23,363 nt of DNA from RGIG426 sp045600765 (GTDB lineage Bacteria > Bacillota > Clostridia > Oscillospirales > Acutalibacteraceae). Shown one piece after another: positions 15,360-22,554 of the stretch. The position numbers and the translations under genes are program-made. Below the pieces are notes generated by a model. That model searched no databases, was not told where the DNA came from, and saw nothing but the letters and a program-made list of their open reading frames with translations. The stretch covers positions 1-23,363 of the forward strand of contig JAZRYM010000007.1 of the NCBI GenBank assembly GCA_045600765.1. The letters are read 5' to 3'. Within the stretch, counting starts at the first letter, position 1. Each line of letters starts with the position of its first letter.

Positions 15360-16050
15360 GGAAATTGCCGATAACTGCCATCGCGTAGAAGAACGCATCG
15401 CGCAGGCGTGTGTGCGAGCCGGACGTGCGCGCGAGGAAGTGACCCTCATTGGCGTGTCTAAAACGGTGGAAGCCGAACGGGTGCAGGCGGCGGTAGACGC
15501 GGGCATTACGCGCCTCGGCGAAAACCGCGTGCAGGAACTGTGCGAAAAACAACCGCAGATAACGGGAAACCCCGAATGGCATCTTATCGGTCATTTGCAG
15601 ACCAACAAAGTCAAGCAGGTGGTCGGTAAAGTGGCGCTTATCCAATCGGTGGACAGCGTCCGCCTTGCTCGTCAAATCGAAAAAGTGTCGGAAGAGCGCG
15701 ACCTTGTGACTCCGATTTTGGTGGAAGTGAACATCGGGCAAGAGGAGAGCAAGTCGGGTATTTCGGAAACGGAATTGCCGTCGTTGCTGACGGAATTGGC
15801 TTTTTGTCGGCATCTTTCGGTGAAAGGACTGATGTGTGTACCGCCGATTTCCGATTCTTCTGAAAAAAAACGGTATTATTTCGCAAAAATGCATCAACTG
15901 TTTCTTGACATTCGGGACAAAAAGTTGGATAATATAGATATGCATATTCTTTCCATGGGAATGTCCTCGGATTTTGAGGAAGCCATTTTGGAAGGCAGTA
16001 CGATGGTTCGTGTCGGTACGGCGCTGTTCGGCCGACGGAATTATCTTTAA
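15337..16050 (+). CDS. YggS/YlmE family PLP homeostasis protein
   Basis: Pyridoxal-phosphate binding protein with the alanine-racemase-like TIM barrel but no separate catalytic domain. Family members help maintain vitamin B6 balance and amino-acid pools. The 237-aa product carries the PLP lysine at K42 (LIGVSKTV). Other family motifs are LGENRVQEL, WHLIGHLQTNK, SVDSVRLA, the VNIGQEESKSG strand, GLMCVPP, LSMGMSSDFEEAI and GSTMVRVGTALFG. GGGAGGG lies upstream inside the previous gene, which it overlaps by 23 nt. It corresponds to ylmE, which sits before sepF in Bacillus. Confidence 0.95.
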   Translation: MKEKSFIEEIADNCHRVEERIAQACVRAGRAREEVTLIGVSKTVEAERVQAAVDAGITRLGENRVQELCEKQPQITGNPEWHLIGHLQTNKVKQVVGKVALIQSVDSVRLARQIEKVSEERDLVTPILVEVNIGQEESKSGISETELPSLLTELAFCRHLSVKGLMCVPPISDSSEKKRYYFAKMHQLFLDIRDKKLDNIDMHILSMGMSSDFEEAILEGSTMVRVGTALFGRRNYL

Positions 16051-16084
16051 CATTGCATCATATTAATTTTAGGAGGATACATAG

Positions 16085-16534
16085 ATGGGCATCAAAACTT
16101 GGATTGAAAATCTTATGGGCGACGAAGATGTGGACATCGACGAAACCGAAGGCGCGGAGATGGACTTGATTGTTCCGCCGACGGAAGCCGCGGAAGCGGA
16201 AATGTCCGACCGTGCCGAGCGCAAACGCAACAACAAAGTGCTCAATATCAACGCGACCGCGCAGTTGCAGGTGGTGCTGGTTAAACCGGAACGCTTTGAC
16301 GATGCCAGCGTCGTGGCGGATCATCTCAACGCCAAACGTACCGTTGTGCTCAACTTGGAATCGGCGAACAAAGACGTTTCTCGCCGCATCCTGGACTTTT
16401 TGAGCGGTGTGGCGTATGCCAACAACGGTCAAATCAAAAAAGTCGCGAACTGCACCTTTATCATCACCCCGTACAACGTGGGGTTGATGGGTGACCTGCT
16501 CGACGAATTGGAGAACAATGGGCTCTACTTCTGA
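16085..16534 (+). CDS. sepF: Cell division protein SepF
   Basis: Membrane-associated protein that binds the FtsZ C-terminal tail and helps tether and align the Z ring. The 149-aa product starts with a short helix suited to membrane binding (MGIKTWIENLMG). An acidic linker to about residue 50 follows, then the compact SepF core (KVLNINATAQLQVVLVKP to the C-terminus). The core includes VVLNLESANKDVSRRILDFL, SGVAYANNGQIKKV and FIITPYNV. AGGAGG lies before the ATG. The last 17 nt overlap the ylmH start. The usual neighbour ylmG is missing between sepF and ylmH. Confidence 0.96.
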   Translation: MGIKTWIENLMGDEDVDIDETEGAEMDLIVPPTEAAEAEMSDRAERKRNNKVLNINATAQLQVVLVKPERFDDASVVADHLNAKRTVVLNLESANKDVSRRILDFLSGVAYANNGQIKKVANCTFIITPYNVGLMGDLLDELENNGLYF

Positions 16535-17270
16535 GTCCCTTTTGCGCGCCCGTGTGCAGGATGCCGTGACCAGGTGCCTGCGGCGGGGAATTCCGTGTTT
16601 CGTTGGTTTTTTGACGGAAGAGGAACGGGAGCTTGCCGAACAGACGGTACGTCGCGAACCCGATGTGGACGGGCTGTTTTTCGGCGGTTACGACGCGGCA
16701 GAGCGAGGAATACTCGCGGTGATTCCGCGGGAGTTCCCGCGAGAGGCGGTGCACTTTCCGCTCTCCGCCCTTGCATTTTCTTACCGAAAAGAGGCGACAC
16801 TCTGTCACCGTGATTTTCTCGGAACCATACTTGGTTGCGGGATTGAGCGGGACGCGGTGGGGGACATCCTTTGCGGCGACGGGTTGACCGTTGCGTTTGT
16901 GACGGAGGAACTTGCCCCGTATCTCACCGACCAGATTACTCGTGTCGGTCGGGAGGGTGTGACTGTTCTTTCCGATTATGACGGGCCGCTTCCCGCTTTC
17001 AGAAAACCCGAAACGTTGCGCCTTACCGTTGCTTCCCCGCGGCTGGATGCCGTGTTGGCGGCGGTTACGAAATCTTCTCGCGCCAAAGCCGCGCAAACGA
17101 TTGCGGCGGGATTTGTGTCCCTGTGCCACGCGGTGTGTACCGCGTCGGCGCGAGAGTTAAAACCGGGTGATACCCTCTCCGTTCGGGGTGTGGGCCGTTT
17201 CACCGTCGATGCGTTCGCCGGCGAAACGAAAAAAGGGCGGAATATTCTCATCGTGACAACTTACCACTGA
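16518..17270 (+). CDS. ylmH: YlmH-type S4-domain RNA-binding protein
   Basis: YlmH is an S4-domain protein conserved beside sepF and divIVA. In Bacillus it has been linked to handling stalled 50S ribosomes, so its presence here is conserved synteny. I chose the ATG at 16518 (GGAG 4 nt upstream, product MGSTSESLLRARVQDAV, 250 aa), overlapping the end of sepF. An ATG at 16491 lies deeper in sepF and gives an out-of-character start. The N-terminal region runs to about residue 165, with GFLTEEERELAE, the FFGGYDAAERGILAV strand and FLGTILGCGIERDAVGDI. The S4 domain (about 170-235) has SPRLDAVLAAVTKSSRAKAA and LKPGDTLSVRGVGRF. It lies 37 nt before divIVA with no terminator between. Confidence 0.9.
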   Translation: MGSTSESLLRARVQDAVTRCLRRGIPCFVGFLTEEERELAEQTVRREPDVDGLFFGGYDAAERGILAVIPREFPREAVHFPLSALAFSYRKEATLCHRDFLGTILGCGIERDAVGDILCGDGLTVAFVTEELAPYLTDQITRVGREGVTVLSDYDGPLPAFRKPETLRLTVASPRLDAVLAAVTKSSRAKAAQTIAAGFVSLCHAVCTASARELKPGDTLSVRGVGRFTVDAFAGETKKGRNILIVTTYH

Positions 17271-17307
17271 GCAAGAGATTTAAAAACATTTTTAGGAGGA
17301 CAATAGT

Positions 17308-18558
17308 ATGTTATCTGCACAGCAAATTCGCGAAATTACGTTTAGTAAGTCTTTTGGCGGCTACAAGACGAACGAGGTGGATCTTTTCATCGACAACGTT
17401 GCCGCCACGGTGGAAGAGTTGACCGCCAAACAGCAGGAAGATCGCGAAAAAATGGAAGTGTTGGCATCCAAACTGATCGAGTATCGCTCGCAGGAGGAAA
17501 ACATCCAAAACACTATGCTGAATGCCCAACGCTCCGCCGATTCGCTGATGCGTGAGGCTCAACAAAGTGCCGATTTGACGATGCAAGATTTGGAAATCAA
17601 GAAAAATCAGGCGATTGAAGATATGGACAAACTGCTCGCCGAGAAACAGGAGGAGCACGACCGCGCGGTGGCTCAACTGACGGCGGAGTATGAGCAAAAA
17701 GAAGCGGACGTTCAGGCGCACTATGCGCAATTAAAGGCGGAGAAAGAAGCCGAATATGCCGCCAAAGAGCAGGAATTTGTCGAACTGAAAGACCATGTGG
17801 CGACTTTCCAAGACGACTTGCTCTCCATGTACAAAAAACATTTGAAACTGATTGATATGTTGCCGGGCGAAAAAGCGCCGAAAAAAGAACCGGTGGAAGA
17901 ACCGGTGATGGAAATGCCTGCCGCGGAAGAGTTTGCGGCAGCGCCTGCCGCGGAAGAATTTGCGGTAGCGCCCGCTGCGGAAGAACCGGTGGCGGAAGTG
18001 CCTGCCGAAACGGCGGAGACGGCGTTCCAAGCGGAAGGATTTGACGTAGCGGAGTCGGATATCACTTTCGGTGCGCCGACGACGATGGAGACGGAGAACG
18101 CGTTTAACGTGGATATGTCCGCGTTTGAAAACACCTCGACGGCGTTTGATACGGCGGCTCCGGCGCAAGAGGATTTTAAGGTTACCTCTTCTCCTTACGG
18201 GTTTGACGCTTCGACCGAGTTTGATACGGCGGCTCCGGCGCAAGAGGATTTTAAGGTTACCTCTTCTCCTTTCGGGTTTGACGCTTCGACCGAGTTTGAT
18301 ACGGCGGCTCCGGCGCAAGAGGATTTCAAGGTTACCTCTTCTCCTTTCGGGTTTGACGCTTCGACCGAGTTTGATACGGCGACTCCCGCGCAAGAGGATT
18401 TTAAGGTTACCTCTTCTCCTTTCGAGTCGCAAGCGATGTGGCCGGACGCTGAGGTGGAAATTTTGCCGACGGACAAAGAAGAGCGTTTTGCTGATTTGAA
18501 ATTCGGTGATAACTACGACGTGGGTGGGACGGATAACCCGTTTGGCACGAACCAGTAA
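17308..18558 (+). CDS. divIVA: DivIVA domain protein with a repetitive C-terminal tail
   Basis: Coiled-coil protein that senses curved membrane at poles and septa and organises division or polar proteins. The DivIVA N-terminal domain is residues 1-35 (LSAQQIREITFSKSFGGYKTNEVDLFIDNV). The Phe-Arg membrane contact of Bacillus DivIVA appears here as F16-G17. A long coiled coil covers about 28-190. From about 200 the tail is acidic and Ala/Pro-rich, with repeats of PAAEEFA type (210-235). Four copies of a 25-aa unit follow (280-372), before the end PFGTNQ. At 416 aa it is far longer than Bacillus DivIVA (about 160 aa). AGGAGG is 11 nt before the ATG. A terminator follows, so this is the last gene of the division operon. 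Confidence 0.94.
   Translation: MLSAQQIREITFSKSFGGYKTNEVDLFIDNVAATVEELTAKQQEDREKMEVLASKLIEYRSQEENIQNTMLNAQRSADSLMREAQQSADLTMQDLEIKKNQAIEDMDKLLAEKQEEHDRAVAQLTAEYEQKEADVQAHYAQLKAEKEAEYAAKEQEFVELKDHVATFQDDLLSMYKKHLKLIDMLPGEKAPKKEPVEEPVMEMPAAEEFAAAPAAEEFAVAPAAEEPVAEVPAETAETAFQAEGFDVAESDITFGAPTTMETENAFNVDMSAFENTSTAFDTAAPAQEDFKVTSSPYGFDASTEFDTAAPAQEDFKVTSSPFGFDASTEFDTAAPAQEDFKVTSSPFGFDASTEFDTATPAQEDFKVTSSPFESQAMWPDAEVEILPTDKEERFADLKFGDNYDVGGTDNPFGTNQ
18145..18423 (+). repeat. 75-bp in-frame tandem repeat in divIVA (3.7 copies)
   Basis: Units start at 18145, 18220, 18295 and 18370. Each encodes FDTAAPAQEDFKVTSSP followed by (Y/F)GFDASTE; the last unit is cut after SPF. The copies differ at only a few bases: TAC versus TTC after the first SSP, TTT versus TTC in DFK of the third copy, and ACT for GCT in the fourth. 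This indicates recent duplication or ongoing homogenisation. Confidence 0.95.
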
Positions 18559-18567
18559 TCTGAAAAC

Positions 18568-18604
18568 AAAAAGGCGGCGTACCGCACACGGTGCGCCGCT
18601 TTTT
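18568..18604 (+). terminator. Terminator between divIVA and lspA
   Basis: AAAAAG-GCGGCG (18568-18579) pairs with CGCCGC-TTTTT (18594-18604) with one bulged G, plus an inner TACC/GGTG pairing. It ends 19 nt before the lspA start, leaving no room for a promoter downstream. lspA may depend on readthrough. Confidence 0.8.
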
Positions 18605-18623
18605 ATGAGAGAGAAGACACGCT

Positions 18624-19229
18624 ATGGCAGACAAAAACGAAAAGATGTCCGTAATTCCACGTCGCGCGTGGGGATGGCGCTTGTTGTGGCTTTGTTTGGC
18701 GTTGACGCTGACGGCGCTTGACCAATGGACAAAGCGGTTGGCGGTGGCACACCTTAAATCCGCGCCGCGCGTGCTGATTGACGGTGTGCTTGAACTGACG
18801 TATGCGGAAAATACCGGCGCCGCGTGGAGTATGCTGTCGGGAAAGCAGGTTTTCCTCATTACGCTGACGACGGTGATGCTCGGAACGGTTTTGGTTTTGT
18901 TGTTGTGCGGCAAGTGGCGGAACGGTTGGTTGCTTGCCGGAGAGACGCTGTTGCTTGCCGGCGGGGTCGGCAACTTGATTGACCGTGTGTGGAATGGCTG
19001 TGTAGTGGATTTTATCTATGTAAAGGCCATTCACTTTCCGATATTTAACGTGGCGGACTGTTGCGTTTGCCTCGGCGCGGTAGGAATTCTCATCGATTTG
19101 ATTTGGTTTGAAAAGGGGGATTTGCGTGGAGACGATGCACCTGCCGCCGCAAACGGCGGGGGAACGGCTGGACAAGACGGTAGCGCAAGCCCTTTCGGTG
19201 ACGAGAGCAACGGCACAAAAATGGATTGA
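18624..19229 (+). CDS. lspA: Lipoprotein signal peptidase (signal peptidase II)
   Basis: Membrane aspartic protease that removes signal peptides from prolipoproteins after lipid addition. The 201-aa product has four membrane spans (about 18-34, 75-94, 101-116 and 143-161). The catalytic Asp pair is D120 (GNLIDRVWNG) and D145 (FNVADC). ALDQWTKRLA and AENTGAAWSM are the other conserved motifs. The N-terminus is basic. Most family members end soon after the last span, near residue 163 here. Residues 164-201 are a Gly/Ala/Ser/Asp-rich tail with no resemblance to the family, and the last 34 or so are the out-of-frame reading of the rluD 5' end. The ribosome binding site is weak (AGAGAAG). Confidence 0.95.
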   Translation: MADKNEKMSVIPRRAWGWRLLWLCLALTLTALDQWTKRLAVAHLKSAPRVLIDGVLELTYAENTGAAWSMLSGKQVFLITLTTVMLGTVLVLLLCGKWRNGWLLAGETLLLAGGVGNLIDRVWNGCVVDFIYVKAIHFPIFNVADCCVCLGAVGILIDLIWFEKGDLRGDDAPAAANGGGTAGQDGSASPFGDESNGTKMD

Positions 19230-20034
19230 CCGCGATTTGGTAACGGTGAACGGCATTCCGCAAACGAAAAAATACCTTGTGCAAGCGGAGGATGACGTGG
19301 CGGTGACTGTGCCCGATGCCGCACCCGCCGAAACGGTGGCGCAGGACATTCCGCTGACCGTGTTATATGAAGACGACGACCTGCTTGTGGTGGACAAGCC
19401 GAAAGGGATGGTGGTGCATCCCGCGCCAGGCCACGCGGACGGCACGCTTGTGAACGCGCTTTTAGCGCATTGCGGCGACAGCCTTTCCGGTATCGGCGGC
19501 GTGGCGCGTCCCGGTATCGTTCACCGTATCGACAAGGATACAAGCGGGCTTCTGATGGTTGCAAAGAACGACTTTGCCCACCAAAAGCTGGCGGCGCAGA
19601 TAAAGGCACACACCTTTACACGGGTGTACGAAGCGATTGTGGTCGGCCACTTAAAAGAGGAGAGCGGAACGGTGGATGCGCCGATTGGGCGTCACCCGAA
19701 AAACCGCAAAAAGATGGCGGTGACTACCGAACATTCGCGACCCGCCGTGTCCCATTACGAGGTGTTGGAACACCTGCAAGGATGCGACCACGTGCGCGTA
19801 AGGCTGGAAACCGGCCGCACGCACCAAATTCGCGTACACATGGCGTATCTCGGCCATCCGGTGCTCGGTGATACCGTCTACGGTTCGTCAACGCCGGTTA
19901 AGGGGATTTCCGGGCAATGCCTACACGCGCGCACCCTCGGATTTGACCACCCGCGCACCGGCGAATATATGGAACTCACCGGTGAGTTGCCGGCATATTT
20001 TACGGCACTTTTGGAATCGCACAAGGAAAGGTGA
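19126..20034 (+). CDS. RluD-type 23S rRNA pseudouridine synthase
   Basis: RluA-family pseudouridine synthase, most like RluD (which modifies 23S rRNA helix 69) or the related YlyB. I prefer GTG 19126 as start: GGGGG (19115-19119) is 6 nt upstream, while ATG 19135 is 15 nt away and ATG 19108 precedes the site. The 302-aa product has an N-terminal S4 domain (about 12-60, GERLDKTVAQALSVTRATAQ). The catalytic domain begins at LYEDDDLLVVDKPKGMVVHP. The catalytic aspartate is D136 in HRIDKDTSGLLMVAKN. Later motifs are GRTHQIRVHMAYLGHPVLGD and LHARTLGFDHP. It overlaps lspA by 104 nt, in a position matching Bacillus ylyB (also just after lspA). Confidence 0.94.
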   Translation: METMHLPPQTAGERLDKTVAQALSVTRATAQKWIDRDLVTVNGIPQTKKYLVQAEDDVAVTVPDAAPAETVAQDIPLTVLYEDDDLLVVDKPKGMVVHPAPGHADGTLVNALLAHCGDSLSGIGGVARPGIVHRIDKDTSGLLMVAKNDFAHQKLAAQIKAHTFTRVYEAIVVGHLKEESGTVDAPIGRHPKNRKKMAVTTEHSRPAVSHYEVLEHLQGCDHVRVRLETGRTHQIRVHMAYLGHPVLGDTVYGSSTPVKGISGQCLHARTLGFDHPRTGEYMELTGELPAYFTALLESHKER

Positions 20035-20069
20035 ACACCTTTACAGCATAATGAGGAGGAATTTTTAGT

Positions 20070-21269
20070 ATGGAGTATCATTTTTCTGACGGCTTGCGGG
20101 ATTTAAGCCCGTCTGCCATTCGTGAAATTTTGAAATATGCCTCCGGTACGGATATCATTTCCTTTGCCGCGGGCAACCCGTCGCCGGAAGCGTTCCCCGT
20201 GGACACGGTGGCGGACATCTCGGATGCGATTTTGCGCAACCGTCCGATTGATGCGTTGCAGTACAGTATCACCGAGGGCTACGCGCCGCTGCGTACCCAC
20301 GTTACCGAACGGATGAAATCCGTCTACGGAATCGGAGGGGAGGACGATGCGGTGCTTATCACCGCCGGCGCGCAACAGGTGATGAGCCTGATGACCAAAA
20401 CGCTGTGCAACCCCGGCGACGTCATTTTAGCGGAAGACCCGTCGTTTATCGGGTCACTTAATATGTTCCGCTCGCTCAACGCGAAACTGGTGGGTATTCC
20501 GATGCAGGCGGACGGTATGGATATGGAGGCACTGAAAGCGGCGCTCGAACAGTACGACAACGTGCGGTTTATCTATACCATTCCGAACTTCCAAAACCCG
20601 ACGGGTGTTACCATGTCGATGGAAAAACGCAAACAACTGTACGCCCTCGCGAAAGCGCACGGCGTGATGATTTTGGAGGACAACCCCTACGGCGACCTGC
20701 GTTTTGCCGGGGAGGATTTGCCCGCCATTAAAACGATGGACGTGGACGGTATCGTGACCTATGCCGGCAGTTTTTCAAAAGTGCTGTCGCCGGGACTTCG
20801 TGTCGGCTACGCGATTGGACCGGCGGCGGTTATCGCCAAAATGACCGTGGCAAAGCAGGGCGAAGACGTACACACCAACATCTGGGCGCAGATGATTTCG
20901 GACGAGTTTATGGCGGGCGATTTTGACAGCCACCTGACCCACCTGCGTGAACTGTATCGCAAAAAAGCGCAGCTGATGATGGAGCAGGTGGAAAAAGAAC
21001 TGGTGCCGACCGGTATTCAGTATTATCCCGTGGAGGGCGGTCTGTTCCTGTGGTGCAAACTGCCTGCCGGTGCAGATATGAAAGAATTTTGCACCCGCGC
21101 CGTCAAGGAGAAGAAAGTGGCGGTGGTGCCGGGCAACGCCTTTACGGTGGACGAGCACGCGACGAGCGATTCCATCCGCCTCAACTATTCCACCCCGACC
21201 GATGCGGAAATCGTCGAGGGGATGGCGCGTCTCGGCGACTTGGCGCGCGAGATGTTCGGCAAAAAATAA
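20070..21269 (+). CDS. Fold-type I PLP-dependent aminotransferase (LysN/aromatic-type)
   Basis: Class I/II aminotransferase of 399 aa. Motifs are ISFAAGNPSPEAFP near the start, NPTG at 177-180, EDNPYGDL with D204, and the PLP lysine K237 in GSFSKVLSPGLRVGYA. SIRLNYS near the C-terminus contains the carboxylate-binding Arg. It resembles the group of 2-aminoadipate, aromatic and branched-chain aminotransferases close to the MocR transaminase fold, without the DNA-binding domain. The exact substrate cannot be read from sequence. GAGGAGG precedes the ATG. It follows rluD by 35 nt with only a weak hairpin (20027-20042) and may be co-transcribed with trpS. Confidence 0.88.
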   Translation: MEYHFSDGLRDLSPSAIREILKYASGTDIISFAAGNPSPEAFPVDTVADISDAILRNRPIDALQYSITEGYAPLRTHVTERMKSVYGIGGEDDAVLITAGAQQVMSLMTKTLCNPGDVILAEDPSFIGSLNMFRSLNAKLVGIPMQADGMDMEALKAALEQYDNVRFIYTIPNFQNPTGVTMSMEKRKQLYALAKAHGVMILEDNPYGDLRFAGEDLPAIKTMDVDGIVTYAGSFSKVLSPGLRVGYAIGPAAVIAKMTVAKQGEDVHTNIWAQMISDEFMAGDFDSHLTHLRELYRKKAQLMMEQVEKELVPTGIQYYPVEGGLFLWCKLPAGADMKEFCTRAVKEKKVAVVPGNAFTVDEHATSDSIRLNYSTPTDAEIVEGMARLGDLAREMFGKK

Positions 21270-21320
21270 GGATTTTCCATAAAAAGACCCCTCAAGAACG
21301 AGTTTTAAGGAGATTTAGCT

Positions 21321-22337
21321 ATGAGTGAACAACCTCTTGTAACGGAAAAGCGCCCGCGTGCGCTGAGTTGCATTCAATCGACCGGTATTCCCACCCTCGG
21401 CAACTATTTGGGCGCCCTGCGGAACTGGGTCAAGTTGCAAGACGAGATGGAATGTGCGTTTGCGGTGGCGGATTTGCACGCTATTACCGTGCGGCAGGAG
21501 CCGGCGGCGTTTCGCAAGCAGATTTATGAGACGTTTGCGCTGTTGTTGGCGCTCGGACTTGACCCCGACAAAAACGTGGTGTTTGTCCAGTCCCAAGTCC
21601 CGGCGCACAGCGAACTGATGTGGCTTCTTTCCAGTTGCACCGCGTTCGGCGAATTGTCCCGTATGACCCAGTTTAAGGACAAGTCGCAAAAACACGCCGA
21701 CAACATCAATTTGGGGTTGTTTGCCTATCCTACGCTGATGGCGGCGGATATTTTGCTGTATCAGGCGGATTATGTGCCGGTGGGCGCCGACCAAAAACAG
21801 CACGTGGAACTGACCCGCACGCTCGGTGAACGGTTTAACGGGCTGTACGGGCCGACGTTCAAAATTCCCGAACCGTATATTATGAAAGCCTGCGCGCGGG
21901 TGCGCTCGCTCCAAGAGCCGAGCAAGAAAATGTCCAAATCGGACGAGAACGTCAATGCGTTTATCTCGTTGCAGGACGACGAAGCCACCATTTTGCGCAA
22001 ATTCAAGCGCGCTGTCACCGACAGCGAAGCGTGCGTGCGCTATGCCGAGGGAAAAGACGGCATCAACAACCTGATGGAGATTTACGCCGCGGTGACCGGT
22101 AAAGATTTTGACGCGATTGAAGCGGAATTTGCCGGCAAAGGCTACGGCGACTTCAAAATGGCGGTGGGCGAGGCAGTTGCCGCCGAACTGAAACCGATGC
22201 AAGAGCGGCTGAAAACCTACATTGCCGATAAAGGTGAGTTGGAACGGCTGATGAAGCAAGGCGCGGAAAAAGCGCAGTATATGGCGGAACGGACGTTGCA
22301 AAAAGCCAAGAAAAAGATGGGCTTTGTCCAAATTTGA
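21321..22337 (+). CDS. trpS: Tryptophanyl-tRNA synthetase
   Basis: Class I synthetase that charges tRNA-Trp. The 338-aa product has the HIGH-equivalent TLGN (residues 25-28, IQSTGIPTLGNYLGAL), as in bacilli, and KMSKS at 203-207 (EPSKKMSKSDEN). VADLHAITV, SQVPAHSELMWLLS, MTQFKDKS, YPTLMAADILLYQADYVPVG and DQKQHVELTR are further TrpRS hallmarks. TAAGGAG is upstream of the ATG. The 51-nt gap before it is too short for a T-box leader, so no tRNA-Trp-responsive control is seen here. A terminator follows. Confidence 0.97.
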   Translation: MSEQPLVTEKRPRALSCIQSTGIPTLGNYLGALRNWVKLQDEMECAFAVADLHAITVRQEPAAFRKQIYETFALLLALGLDPDKNVVFVQSQVPAHSELMWLLSSCTAFGELSRMTQFKDKSQKHADNINLGLFAYPTLMAADILLYQADYVPVGADQKQHVELTRTLGERFNGLYGPTFKIPEPYIMKACARVRSLQEPSKKMSKSDENVNAFISLQDDEATILRKFKRAVTDSEACVRYAEGKDGINNLMEIYAAVTGKDFDAIEAEFAGKGYGDFKMAVGEAVAAELKPMQERLKTYIADKGELERLMKQGAEKAQYMAERTLQKAKKKMGFVQI

Positions 22338-22370
22338 CGGCGGTTTTGAAAACCGCTTTCAACAACCGAA

Positions 22371-22413
22371 CAAAAAAAGGCACGGTATCGATTGGTATCG
22401 TGCCTTATCTTTT
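22371..22413 (+). terminator. Terminator downstream of trpS
   Basis: AAGGCACGGTAT (22377-22388) pairs with GTATCGTGCCTT (22395-22406) using two G-U pairs, with the loop CGATTG. It is preceded by an A run and followed by ATCTTTTT. A small palindrome (GCGGTTTT/AAAACCGC, about 22341-22357) lies just before it. Confidence 0.85.
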
Positions 22414-22471
22414 TCGGTTGCTATTACGGTGAAAATGCACAAACAAAATGGGCGTTTTTGAAATATTTTTG

Positions 22472-22501
22472 TTGACAAGTTTTATAGCTGTGTAGTATAA
22501 T
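22472..22501 (+). promoter_or_regulatory. Sigma-A promoter of the dockerin protein gene
   Basis: TTGACA (22472-22477) and TATAAT (22496-22501) are both consensus, 18 nt apart, in an AT-rich stretch. The leader of about 47 nt contains a small GTGGC/GCCAC hairpin (22514-22532). AAGGAGAG (22541-22548) lies 6 nt before the ATG at 22555. Confidence 0.85.
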
Positions 22502-22554
22502 TCAGTATGTAGTGTGGCTTTTTCTGTGCCACGAAAAAAGAAGGAGAGATTTCT

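Noticed and set aside
20027..20042. Hairpin AAAGGT/ACCTTT after rluD as a terminator
   Set aside because: The stem is 6 bp and no T run follows.
21270..21320. T-box or Trp attenuator upstream of trpS
   Set aside because: The gap is 51 nt, too short for a T-box, with no T-box sequence and no terminator/antiterminator pair.
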